Under the pieces are notes generated by a model, which saw only the letters and a list, made by a program, of their open reading frames with translations, did not search any database and was not told the DNA's origin. This document shows, in pieces, positions 39,336 through 47,641 of a DNA stretch of 64,000 nucleotides; the stretch's first letter is position 1; each line of letters opens with the position of its first letter. Source of the stretch: Mycobacterium sp. D16Q14. Lineage in GTDB: Bacteria; Actinomycetota; Actinomycetes; Mycobacteriales; Mycobacteriaceae. The translations under genes and the position numbers were made by a program. The stretch is from positions 186,001 through 250,000 of the forward strand of contig MAEX01000001.1 of NCBI GenBank assembly GCA_002013415.1. Reading direction: 5' to 3'.

Positions 39336-40207
39336 GCCAACCCCCTCACTGTTCGCGCCGGAGGGCGGGTCCCGACGATGGAGCCCACCATTTCCAGCGT
39401 GCGGCGTGTGGGGCCGACTTCATGCACCCGGAACATGCGGGCACCGGCCGCTGCCGCCAGCGCGGTGGCGGCGAGAGTGCCCTCGAGTCGTTCCGTCAGT
39501 CCCACACCAAGAGTCTCCCCGATGAAATCCTTGTTGCTCAACGCCATCAACACGGGCCACCCGGTATTAACGAGATCGTTTACGTGGCGCAACAAAGTAA
39601 GCCCGTGGAAGGTGTTTTTGCCAAAGTCATGCGTCGGATCGATGAGGATCGAGTCCTTCGATACCCCCAGAGCCACCGCACGCTCGGCAGACGCGGTCAC
39701 TTCCGCGATGACCGCCTGGACCACCCCGTCCACGTCAGCCCCATAGTTCACCCGGAAGGGCCGGGTGCGTGGCACCGCACCACCGGTATGCGAGCACACC
39801 AGTCCGGCGCCGTGGGCGGCGGCCACCGCGGGTAGCTCGGAGTCGACTCCCGCCCAGGTGTCGTTGATCAAGTCGGCGCCCGCCGCACAGGCCTTTTCCG
39901 CGACCTCGGCGCGCCAGGTGTCAACGCTGATCAGCAGGTCGGGGTGAGCATCGCGCACCCAATCGATGAAGGGCACCACGCGCGCGATCTCCGCCTCGGC
40001 GTCGACGGTCTCGCCCGGGCCCGCCTTGACGCCACCGATATCGACCACATCGGCGCCGTCGGCCACCGCTTTGTGCACGGCGGCCTGGGCGGCCTCGTCG
40101 GTGAAGGTGGCGCCGCGGTCGTAGAAGGAGTCCGGTGTGCGGTTGACGATCGCCATGATGAGGGCACGATCGGTGCGGACCTGTCGTCCACAAAACGTCT
40201 CGCGCAC
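39332..40207 (-). CDS. folP2: Dihydropteroate synthase homolog FolP2
   Basis: The 291-residue protein has DHPS barrel motifs: IVNRTPDSFYDRGATF, DIGGVKAGPGE, SVDTWRAEVAEKA and a LIDPTHDFGKN segment. FolP2-type proteins lie beside gpgS in mycobacteria and are considered divergent from the true synthase FolP1; the M. leprae/M. tuberculosis homologs lack clear DHPS activity by recalled reports. It could act on a related pterin or in another pathway. GTG start at 40207; translationally coupled to gpgS. Confidence 0.9.
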   Translation of the reverse strand: MRETFCGRQVRTDRALIMAIVNRTPDSFYDRGATFTDEAAQAAVHKAVADGADVVDIGGVKAGPGETVDAEAEIARVVPFIDWVRDAHPDLLISVDTWRAEVAEKACAAGADLINDTWAGVDSELPAVAAAHGAGLVCSHTGGAVPRTRPFRVNYGADVDGVVQAVIAEVTASAERAVALGVSKDSILIDPTHDFGKNTFHGLTLLRHVNDLVNTGWPVLMALSNKDFIGETLGVGLTERLEGTLAATALAAAAGARMFRVHEVGPTRRTLEMVGSIVGTRPPARTVRGLA

Positions 40208-40241
40208 ACCCTCATTGTGCAGGCCAAGGCCACTGCGGCTG

Positions 40242-40303
40242 CGCCGAGTGTGAAACCTGGGCGAGATTTCCCGCGATTTCCCGCCTACGTTTCACATTCG
40301 GCG
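40242..40303. repeat. 62-bp palindromic element, copy A
   Basis: Arms CGCCGAGTGTGAAAC (40242-40256) and GTTTCACATTCGGCG (40289-40303) match at 14 of 15 positions, the exception being a potential G-U pair. The 32-base centre contains a GCGA(G)ATTTCCC direct repeat. It sits between divergent starts (folP2 and the epimerase remnant), so it is not a simple terminator. Its arms and centre resemble the element at 63527-63584. Confidence 0.7.
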
Positions 40304-40339
40304 AACGAAATGACTTGCGGGCCTGAGCAGTATGGGCAC

Positions 40340-41223
40340 ATGGGCGAGAATCGATTCCTGGTCAGCGGCTCTTCGGGCCAGCTCGGGGAGGCGCTGGTCC
40401 GCACGCTGAGCAGGCGCGGCGCCGACCGCGCGGTCGTCAGCGAGGCGATGGCCGGGGTGACATCGGTGCTGCACACCCGGGCCGACGTCGTCGTGACCAA
40501 CATCGAGGGCACGCTCGCCCTCCTGGAAGAGTCCGTCGCCACGGGCGTGACCAGCTTTGTCTACACCAACACCACCAGCGCATTTGGGCATGCCTTGGTC
40601 GGCGCAGGCGAGGCCGCCTGGATCACCGAGGACGTAACACCGGTACCCAAGAACATCTATGGCGCCACCAAAACAGCCGCGGAAGACATCGCGCATGTGG
40701 TGCACCAGGACAGCGGCTTGCCGGTCATCGTGCTGTGCACCTCACGCTTCTTTCCCGAACAAGACGACAGCGACGCGATGCGGGCGCGTTACCCGGACGC
40801 GAATGCGAAGGCCAACGAATACCTCTATCGGCGGGTGGATCTGGCCGATGTTGTCGACGCACACCTGCTGGCGGCCGATCGCGCCCCCGCCATCGGCTGG
40901 GCCTCGTACGTCGTGTCGGTGACGACGCCGTTCTGCCCCGCCGATGCCGCGCAGTTACGCACCAACGCTCCCGGCATGGTGGCACGGCACTTCCCCGAGC
41001 AACCCGACCTGTACGCGGCGCGTGGCTGGTCCATGTTTCCGGCGATCGATCGCGTCTACGTCAACACCAAGCCACGCGACGAACTCGGCTGGCGCCCACG
41101 CTATGACTACCGACACGTACTCAATTGCCTTGCCGCCGAAGCTGATTTCGCAGTCCGTTGGAGCGCCAGATCGGTTCGAAGGGTTACCACGACGAGCCGA
41201 CCGGCGTGTACACCACGAGCTAA
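40340..41223 (+). pseudogene. Degraded NAD-dependent epimerase/dehydratase
   Basis: The readable frame from ATG 40340 has FLVSGSSGQLGEALVRTL, FVYTNTTSAFGHAL, the YGATK catalytic motif and LGWRPRYDYRHVL of the extended SDR family. Near residues 25-50 two stretches usually present (the loop after the GxxGxxG helix and the LHTA...F.DTN region) are shortened: HTRADVVVTNIEGTLALLE joins distant parts. After EADF the frame is wrong; restoring one base at about 41149 gives the normal C-terminus RSPLERQIGSKGYHDEP and VYTTS-stop at 41223. Internal deletions plus a one-base deletion indicate loss of function. Confidence 0.78.
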
Positions 41224-41549
41224 CCGGCGGCCGAGATCTCCACGTATCTGATGAGAAAGGCCTTCTCGTCAAGCCGCTTGCGCCGCATCCAGCTGGTCAC
41301 CTCTGCATTGCATTTACTCGCGTTGCAGGACGCACAGGCGGGCACAACATTGGAGCGGGTATAGCGGCCCCCGCGCGAGATCGCTTGCACGCAGTCGCGC
41401 TGCAGCGCGGTTCCCGTTGCGCCGCAGTAGGCGCAACCGCCCCACGCCTCCACCAGAGTCGACCACTGCTCATCGGTGAGGTCGTTGTCGGCAAGCTTCA
41501 CCCGACGCTGACGGCGCCGCGACGCGCGCACCCGACGGCTGACTCCCAC
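41220..41549 (-). CDS. HNH-fold nuclease-like protein
   Basis: About 109 residues. Zinc-binding pairs CAYCG and CASCN flank a betabetaalpha-metal core with ISRGGRYTRSNVVPAC. Where most HNH enzymes have D-H, here the sequence is QRDCVQAISRGG, so the usual first catalytic His is Cys. It may be a structural relative or an unusual nuclease. GTG 41549 was chosen over a longer reading that would run into the acyl-CoA synthetase gene; GAGGAG lies upstream at a loose spacing. Its stop overlaps the end of the epimerase remnant. Confidence 0.68.
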   Translation of the reverse strand: MGVSRRVRASRRRQRRVKLADNDLTDEQWSTLVEAWGGCAYCGATGTALQRDCVQAISRGGRYTRSNVVPACASCNASKCNAEVTSWMRRKRLDEKAFLIRYVEISAAG

Positions 41550-41574
41550 CGTGAAACAGTAACTCCTCGAGCAC

Positions 41575-43365
41575 CTATCCCTTGGGACGTTGCCCGGAGG
41601 CGAGCTCGGCGGTGTACTCCGGATAGAACGGCACGTAACCCTCCCTGCGACCGGCCAACACATACAGCGGATCGGTCACGGCGTCGCCGTACGCCTCATT
41701 GCGCAGCTCCACCTTGCGACTTTTGAAGGTCACGGTGTGCTCAAGGCTGTCCACGATCCTGACGAACAGCGGCAGCGCATACCCCGGCAGGCTCTTGAAG
41801 GCCAACTGGCCCAGCCTTTCCGGATCGAACGCCGCCTCGCCGCGGAGCTTGACGGCGGCCATCCCGGCACGGCCGTCGCAGCCCGGTACCTCGACACCGA
41901 AAACCGTCGACTCCTCGATCGCATCATCCTGGTCCAGCGCCGCCTCAACTTCGGTGGTGGCGACATTTTCGCTCTTCCACCGGAAGGTGTCACCCAGCCG
42001 ATCACCGAATGCGGCATGACGCCACCCCAGATCCCGCAGCAAATCGCCGGTATTGAACCAGACGTCACCCTTCTTGAAGGCGTTGCGCACCAACTTCTTT
42101 TCGGTTGCCTTCGCATCGGTGTAGCCATCGAAGGGTGCCAGCGATGTCACCTTGCTCAACAACAGACCCTGCTCACCCGTACCGACCTTGGTCAGAAAGC
42201 CTTTCGCGTTGCGGGCGGGTTCGCCGGTTTCCACGTCGTACTTGACGAAGGCGATCGGAGAGGGGCAGATGCCCACCGTGCGATCGATGTTCAGCACGTT
42301 GATGAATCCGGTGTTGGCCTCACTGGCCGAATACAATTCGCTGATCTGCCGGACCCCGAACCGTCGGCTGAACTCACCCCACAGCTCCGCCCGCAGGCCG
42401 TTGCCCACCATCACGCGAACCTTGTGGTGACGATCAACGGGTTTGGGCGCCTGGTTGAGCAGGTAGCGGCAGAGCTCCCCGATGTAGATGAAGCCTGTCG
42501 CGCGGCTGGCGATGAGCTCATCCCAGAAACGTGAGGCCGAGAACGACCGGCCGATGGCCAAGGTCGCGCCGGTGGTCAGCGTGGAGCCGACGGCCACCGT
42601 GAGCGCGCTGTTGTGATAGAGCGGCAGACAGCTGAAGAAGACTTCGGAGGGGCGCAATCGCAGTGTCACGCTGCCGAATCCGGCGGCGGCACGCAGGTAT
42701 CGGTAGTGCGTCATCACACTCGCCTTGGGCAGCCCAGTGGTCCCGGAGGTACAGATGTACAGGGCTTTGTCACTCGCCCGCACCTCGGCGGTGGCCTGCG
42801 GATCCGCCGCCGAGGCACCCTGCGCCAACGCGTCGAATTCGTCGACGGTGAACAGCGCGGCGACCCGCACGCCGCAGTCCCGCACCGCGGGAACGAATTC
42901 GGAGTCAGCGAGCAGAACCTTGGCATCGAGCAAGCCGATGCTGTGCGCCAGCACGTTATCGCGCTGGTTGAAATTGAGCATGCCGGCCACCGCACCCAGC
43001 TTCACGGTCGCCAACATCAGCAGGACGACCTCCGGCGAGTTGCGCAGCAGGAGGCCGACAACATCACCGCGACGCACACCGTGGGCCCCCAGCGTGGCCG
43101 CATACCGGTTGGCCATCTGGTTGGCTTCCCGGTAGGTGATGTCCCTGCCCTCGAACCGCAGGAACACCCGGTTGGCATGCTTGGCAGCGCTCTCGGCGAA
43201 GACGCTGCCAATTGAGGTGCGAGCGCCCGGCGTCGCCCTGGCGGCACCGAGCAGACCCCGCACGATAATCGGCAGATCTGGTAGCAGAGCAGGCAACCTG
43301 GCCAACACGTCGGCCAGTTCCACCCGTTCGCGGGCTGCAGGAGGAATGTCTTCGCGCACCACCAT
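41575..43365 (-). CDS. FATP-type long-chain acyl-CoA synthetase, copy 1
   Basis: A 596-residue ANL-superfamily enzyme of the FATP/very-long-chain class, activating fatty acids to acyl-CoA with ATP. The AMP-binding loop YICTSGTTGLPKAS is at about residue 210, and the VGNGLRAELW and TGDLLRDLGWRHAAFGDRLG motifs (A7/A8) follow. TFRWKSENVATTEVE and the FKSRKVELR segment with the C-terminal Lys complete the fold. It is about 75 bases downstream of a close paralog on the same strand; the pair is a tandem duplication around the conserved fadD6 locus. Confidence 0.92.
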   Translation of the reverse strand: MVVREDIPPAARERVELADVLARLPALLPDLPIIVRGLLGAARATPGARTSIGSVFAESAAKHANRVFLRFEGRDITYREANQMANRYAATLGAHGVRRGDVVGLLLRNSPEVVLLMLATVKLGAVAGMLNFNQRDNVLAHSIGLLDAKVLLADSEFVPAVRDCGVRVAALFTVDEFDALAQGASAADPQATAEVRASDKALYICTSGTTGLPKASVMTHYRYLRAAAGFGSVTLRLRPSEVFFSCLPLYHNSALTVAVGSTLTTGATLAIGRSFSASRFWDELIASRATGFIYIGELCRYLLNQAPKPVDRHHKVRVMVGNGLRAELWGEFSRRFGVRQISELYSASEANTGFINVLNIDRTVGICPSPIAFVKYDVETGEPARNAKGFLTKVGTGEQGLLLSKVTSLAPFDGYTDAKATEKKLVRNAFKKGDVWFNTGDLLRDLGWRHAAFGDRLGDTFRWKSENVATTEVEAALDQDDAIEESTVFGVEVPGCDGRAGMAAVKLRGEAAFDPERLGQLAFKSLPGYALPLFVRIVDSLEHTVTFKSRKVELRNEAYGDAVTDPLYVLAGRREGYVPFYPEYTAELASGQRPKG

Positions 43366-43440
43366 GTGCCTCCGAGTTCACCGGACCACCGTGTCCGGGC
43401 CTATCGAATCGTTGACGAATGATGCGAGTACGTCAAGAAC

Positions 43441-45243
43441 TCAGATAGTCGCGCTGCCCTTTGGGCGCTGACCGCCGGCCACCTCGGACGGGTACTCGGG
43501 ATAGAACGGGACATATCCCTCCTCACGACCGGCCAGCACATACAGCGGATCGGTCACGGTCTCGCCGTAAGCCTGCTCACGCAGTTCCACCTTGCGGCTC
43601 TTGAAGGTGGTGGTGTGCTCCAGCGTGTCCACGATTCGAATGAACAGCGGCAGCGCATAGGCAGGCAGACTCTGATACACGATGTCGCCCAGCGCCTTGG
43701 GATCGAGTTCCACGCCGTCATGCAGTTTGATGGCGGCCATTCCCGCGCGCCCATCGGTTCCCGGCACCTGCACGCCGAACACCGTCGATTCCTCGATCGC
43801 CTCGTTGTGATCGATCGCGGCCTCCACCTCCGTGGTGGCGACGTTCTCGCCCTTCCACCGGAAGGTATCGCCAAGCCGGTCCCCGAACGCAGCGTGACCC
43901 CAACCGAGGTTGCGCATCAAATCGCCGGTGTTGAACCAGGTATCGCCCTTCTTGAAGGCATCGTGCACCAGCTTTTTCTCCGAAGCAGTCGGGTCGGTGT
44001 ACCCGTCGAACGGCGACATGCTGGTGACCTTGCTCAGCAGTAGACCCGCCTCGCCGGCACCGACCTTGGTCAGGTACCCCTTGTCGTTGCGCAGCGGTTC
44101 GCCCGTCTCGATGTCGTACTTGACGTAAGCCAGCGGGTACGGGCAGATGCCCACGGTGCGATCGATGTTGAGCGCGTTGACGAATGCGGTGTTCGACTCG
44201 CTGGCCGAATAGAACTCGCACACCCGCTTGATGCCGAACCGTCGGGTGAACTCGCCCCACAGCTCGGGCCGCAGCCCGTTGCCGATGATGACGCGCACCT
44301 TGTGCTGGCGATCGGTGGGCTTGGGCGGCTGGTTGAGCAGGTACCGGCACAGCTCACCGATGTAGATGAAAGCTGTTGCGCGGCTGGCGATGACCTCATC
44401 CCAGAACCGGGATACCGAGAACGAGCGGCCAATGGCCAGGGTGGCTCCGGCATTGATGGTCGTCGACACCGCGAGGGTCAGCGCGTTGTTGTGGTAGAGC
44501 GGAAGGCAGCTGTACAGCACGTCACTGGACCGGAGCCGCAAAGCCAGGCTCCCAATGCCGTACATACCGCGCAGCCACCGGTAATGCGTCATCACGCTGG
44601 CTTTCGGCAGTCCGGTGGTTCCCGAGGTAAAGATGTAGAACGCCCGGTCCTTGGCCAGCACCGCTTCGGTGGCACTGGGGTTGGTGGTGGGTGCCAACAC
44701 CGACATCCGGTCGAGCTCGTCAGCGGTCAACTGCGAGACCACGTTGACGCCCGATTCCCCGATGGCGTCCACGAATTCCGCGTCGGTGACAAGCATCTTG
44801 GAATCAAGCAGGCCGATGCTGTGCGCCAGGACATGGCCGCGCTGGTTGTAGTTGAGCATGCCCGCGATGGCGCCCAGCTTCACCGTGGCCAACATGAGCA
44901 GCACGGTCTGCGGCGAGTTGCGCAGCATGATGCCGACGACATCACCGCGGCCGACACCGTGCGAGGCCAGGGTCGCCGCATACCGGTTGGCAGTGGCGTT
45001 GGCCTGCGCGTAGGTGATGTCGTTGCCCTCGAAGCGCAGGAACACCTTGTCGGCGTGCTTGGCGGCACGGTCGGCGAACACGGCGCCGATCGAAAGGCGC
45101 CCGTTGGGGTTGGCCTTGATGCCGCCGAGGACTCCACCCGCCATGATCGGCAGGTCGAGCGCCAGCGAGGGAAGCTGTGCGAGCACCTCGGTCAGCCGCA
45201 CCCGGTTACGGGCGGTGGACGGAATGGTGCTGCTTGCGGACAT
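43441..45243 (-). CDS. fadD6: FATP-type long-chain acyl-CoA synthetase, copy 2
   Basis: A 600-residue paralog of the previous gene with the same motifs: FIFTSGTTGLPKAS-like AMP loop, IIGNGLRPELWGEF, TGDLMRNLGWGHAAFGDRLG and TFKSRKVELR. Either copy could be the fadD6 ortholog; I assign the symbol to this one because it adjoins the LOG gene as Rv1206 adjoins Rv1205. The two differ in the N-terminal 40 residues and scattered positions, hinting at different chain-length preference. Confidence 0.92.
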   Translation of the reverse strand: MSASSTIPSTARNRVRLTEVLAQLPSLALDLPIMAGGVLGGIKANPNGRLSIGAVFADRAAKHADKVFLRFEGNDITYAQANATANRYAATLASHGVGRGDVVGIMLRNSPQTVLLMLATVKLGAIAGMLNYNQRGHVLAHSIGLLDSKMLVTDAEFVDAIGESGVNVVSQLTADELDRMSVLAPTTNPSATEAVLAKDRAFYIFTSGTTGLPKASVMTHYRWLRGMYGIGSLALRLRSSDVLYSCLPLYHNNALTLAVSTTINAGATLAIGRSFSVSRFWDEVIASRATAFIYIGELCRYLLNQPPKPTDRQHKVRVIIGNGLRPELWGEFTRRFGIKRVCEFYSASESNTAFVNALNIDRTVGICPYPLAYVKYDIETGEPLRNDKGYLTKVGAGEAGLLLSKVTSMSPFDGYTDPTASEKKLVHDAFKKGDTWFNTGDLMRNLGWGHAAFGDRLGDTFRWKGENVATTEVEAAIDHNEAIEESTVFGVQVPGTDGRAGMAAIKLHDGVELDPKALGDIVYQSLPAYALPLFIRIVDTLEHTTTFKSRKVELREQAYGETVTDPLYVLAGREEGYVPFYPEYPSEVAGGQRPKGSATI

Positions 45244-45345
45244 CTGGTTCTCCCTGTTGTCGGTCTTCCCGCTAGCGGGTCATCCCTGTTCTTACCGCCC
45301 AGTAGGCAATGGCTCACCGCATTGTTGACGAACGGTCAGGCCCCG

Positions 45346-45888
45346 TCAATCCGTTGGTTGACATGCGTCGAGGGCGGCGGCGATATCGGTGTGCACCAAC
45401 AGCCGGTCCCGGGCAGGGGCTGCCACGTAACCCTTGTCCTGCACTTCGTCGAGCCAGCGCAGCAGCCCGGTGTAGTGTCCGTCGGGGTCCAGGAGCACCA
45501 CCGGCTTCTGGTGTAGTCCCAGGTAGCCGGCGGTCCACGTCTCAAAAACCTCCTCGAGAGTGCCGATCCCGCCCGGCAGGGTGATGAAGGCGTCGGACCG
45601 GTCCTCCATGATCTGCTTGCGTTCGCGCATGGTGGTGGTGACGATGAGTTCATCGGCGTCGGTATCGGCGACCTCGCGGTGCACCAACGTCTTGGGAATG
45701 ACGCCGATGGTGCGTCCACCGGCGGCCCGCGCGGCCTGAGCTATCGCGCCCATCGCCGAGACGTTGCCTCCCCCCGACACCAAGGTCCATCCGCGTTCGG
45801 CGATGGCGGTGCCCAGACGAGTGGCCAGATCCAGCAGTTCGGGGTGCCGCGGCCCGGAAGCGCAGTACACACAGACCGACCAGCTCAT
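45346..45888 (-). CDS. LOG-family protein (Rv1205-like)
   Basis: The 180-residue protein has the LOG signatures: VSGGGNVSAMGAIAQAA (phosphate loop) and LPGGIGTLEEVFE with the catalytic Arg/Glu arrangement. LOG enzymes hydrolyse cytokinin-riboside or other nucleoside 5'-monophosphates to free base; in M. tuberculosis the counterpart makes cytokinin-like compounds whose aldehyde breakdown products are toxic. Its start overlaps the stop of the next LOG gene by four bases. Confidence 0.9.
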   Translation of the reverse strand: MSWSVCVYCASGPRHPELLDLATRLGTAIAERGWTLVSGGGNVSAMGAIAQAARAAGGRTIGVIPKTLVHREVADTDADELIVTTTMRERKQIMEDRSDAFITLPGGIGTLEEVFETWTAGYLGLHQKPVVLLDPDGHYTGLLRWLDEVQDKGYVAAPARDRLLVHTDIAAALDACQPTD

Positions 45889-46637
45889 GATCGTGCCCCG
45901 TTTCCGTTCGCCGCCGAGGTGAGAATGATCTCCACGGCCTCCTCGACGCTATCGGTCACCGAGAGCAGCGCTAAGTCCCGCTCGCCGATCTTTCCGGCGG
46001 GCACCAGCGTCTCGCGGACCCAGTCGATCAACCCCGACCAGTACTCGGTGCCCAGCAGGATGATCGGGAAGCGTGTGACCTTCCGGGTCTGCACCAAGGT
46101 GAGCGCCTCGAAGAGTTCGTCGAGAGTGCCGAACCCGCCCGGCAGACACACGAACGCCTGCGCGTACTTGACGAACATGGTCTTGCGGACGAAGAAGTAG
46201 CGGAAGTTGATGCCCAGGTCCACCCATTCGTTGAGGCTCTGTTCGAACGGCAGCTCGATGCCCAGGCCCACCGAGTAGCCGCCCGACTCACTGGCGCCAC
46301 GGTTGGCGGCCTCCATGGCACCGGGTCCGCCTCCGGTGATGACGGCGTATCCGGCCTCGGCCAGAGCGACGCCCAACTCGCGGCCGAGCCGATACTCCGC
46401 TGAATCTTGTTTCGTCCTGGCCGACCCAAAAACCGTTACCGCCTTGGGAGTTTCGGCAAGCGCGTCGAATCCCTCGACGAACTCGCTCTGGATGCGCAGC
46501 ACCCGCCACTGGTCCGTGTGCGTCCAGCCGCCTGTTTCGTGGCTCTCCAACAAGCGTTGGTCGGCGGTGGTGTTCTCGCAACGGTCGCGGCGCAGTCGAA
46601 CTGGCCCGTGCAGTTGGGTTTGGGGGTGATCAGGCAC
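45885..46637 (-). CDS. Second LOG/TIGR00730-family Rossmann protein
   Basis: At 250 residues it is longer than the adjacent LOG protein because of a ~65-residue N-terminal extension. It has VITGGGPGAMEAANRGA and VCLPGGFGTLDELFEAL, plus VRKTMFVKYAQAF, of the larger bacterial LOG class, which may act as nucleotide monophosphate nucleosidases (PpnN-like). GTG start. Coupling to a second LOG gene suggests that both act in the same purine-salvage or cytokinin-like step. Confidence 0.85.
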   Translation of the reverse strand: MPDHPQTQLHGPVRLRRDRCENTTADQRLLESHETGGWTHTDQWRVLRIQSEFVEGFDALAETPKAVTVFGSARTKQDSAEYRLGRELGVALAEAGYAVITGGGPGAMEAANRGASESGGYSVGLGIELPFEQSLNEWVDLGINFRYFFVRKTMFVKYAQAFVCLPGGFGTLDELFEALTLVQTRKVTRFPIILLGTEYWSGLIDWVRETLVPAGKIGERDLALLSVTDSVEEAVEIILTSAANGNGARS

Positions 46638-46664
46638 GTTGCCAGCCTAAGGGCAGGCGGCAAC

Positions 46665-47612
46665 TCACTTTTCTCGGGACAGCTCGCTCAACAGAGCCAA
46701 CGTGCGCGCCTCATCCTGACGTCCGCCGAGTTCCGTATGACTGGCGAAGACCTCGGTGGCCCCGGCGTCGAAGTACCGCTGCAGCCCTGCGGCAACATGC
46801 TTCTCGTCGCCGATGATGGCCACCTCGCCCGCGTGCTGAACACCTTCGGCGTCAAGCACTTTCCGGTATGACGGGATGCTCTCGTAGAACGCCATGTCTT
46901 CGATCGCGAGCGCACGGACCCGTTCCGGATCGGAGGTGACGACAACCGCGACGCCGGCGATCACTCGCGGACGCGGACGCCCAGCCCGTTCGGCGGCCCC
47001 GTCGATGACGGGCACGATCTCCTCACTGAGCGCCCGTGGTCCCGCGTGCAGCGGAATCGTGCCGTCGGCGAGCTCGCCGGTGGCACGCAGTGCCTGCGGC
47101 GCCATGGCCGCCACCACGAGGGGGATATTTTCGCCGCCGGGCTGCGAGGTCGTGAATTTCGGTGCGACCGTGAGGGTCTCACCGTGAAACTCCGCGGTGC
47201 CACTGTCCAGCAGTTGCCGGAGCGCGGTGAGGTACTCACGCAGACGGAGTATCGGTTTGTCCACCTGCAGGCCGTAGCTCGGACCCTCGATCACCGGCGC
47301 ACCCAGCCCCAGCCCCAGCTGGAATCTCCCGTGGGTGGCGGCCTGCGCGGTCTGCGCCGCCGCCGATACCTCGATGGGATGGCGCGGATTGATGGGGACG
47401 ACCGAAACCCCCAGGGTGCGGAGTTTTTCCGGGGATATCGCTTGACCCACCACTGCGGCCATCGTGATCGCGTCGTAGTGATACATCTGCCCGAGCCACA
47501 ACGTGCCAACCCCGGCGTCGGTGACGCGGCGCCCGTGCGCGATGAAGGCGTCGACCAGGTTGGTATCGCTCTGCACACTAAGAGGTCGGCCGATCGCCAC
47601 TCCGAGCTTCAC
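46665..47612 (-). CDS. LLM-class F420-dependent oxidoreductase
   Basis: The 315-residue protein has the luciferase-like monooxygenase TIM barrel: SVVPINPRHPIEVSAAAQTA, FQLGLGLGAPVIEGPSYGL and NIPLVVAAMAPQALR. Mycobacterial members of this size use coenzyme F420 rather than FMN. The substrate is not inferable. GTG start; it lies 27 bases upstream, in transcription terms, of the LOG pair, with which it may form an operon. Confidence 0.85.
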   Translation of the reverse strand: MKLGVAIGRPLSVQSDTNLVDAFIAHGRRVTDAGVGTLWLGQMYHYDAITMAAVVGQAISPEKLRTLGVSVVPINPRHPIEVSAAAQTAQAATHGRFQLGLGLGAPVIEGPSYGLQVDKPILRLREYLTALRQLLDSGTAEFHGETLTVAPKFTTSQPGGENIPLVVAAMAPQALRATGELADGTIPLHAGPRALSEEIVPVIDGAAERAGRPRPRVIAGVAVVVTSDPERVRALAIEDMAFYESIPSYRKVLDAEGVQHAGEVAIIGDEKHVAAGLQRYFDAGATEVFASHTELGGRQDEARTLALLSELSREK

Positions 47613-47641
47613 CTGTCGGCCAACCTCGCGCGTTCAGGCGG

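Noticed and set aside
38586..39746. 386-codon plus-strand frame antisense to gpgS and folP2
   Set aside because: Shadow of two conserved genes; no motif.
39944..40339. N-terminal extension of the epimerase frame into folP2
   Set aside because: The frame is open by chance; the extension is antisense to folP2, and the protein family begins at the ATG at 40340.
41160..41223. GGTTCGAAGGG resembling a tRNA T-arm
   Set aside because: No acceptor stem, anticodon arm or CCA-adjacent pairing nearby; it is part of the epimerase remnant.
45885..46637. Lysine decarboxylase (old name for LOG proteins)
   Set aside because: The PGGxGTxxE motif marks the LOG family; the decarboxylase label is a historic misannotation.
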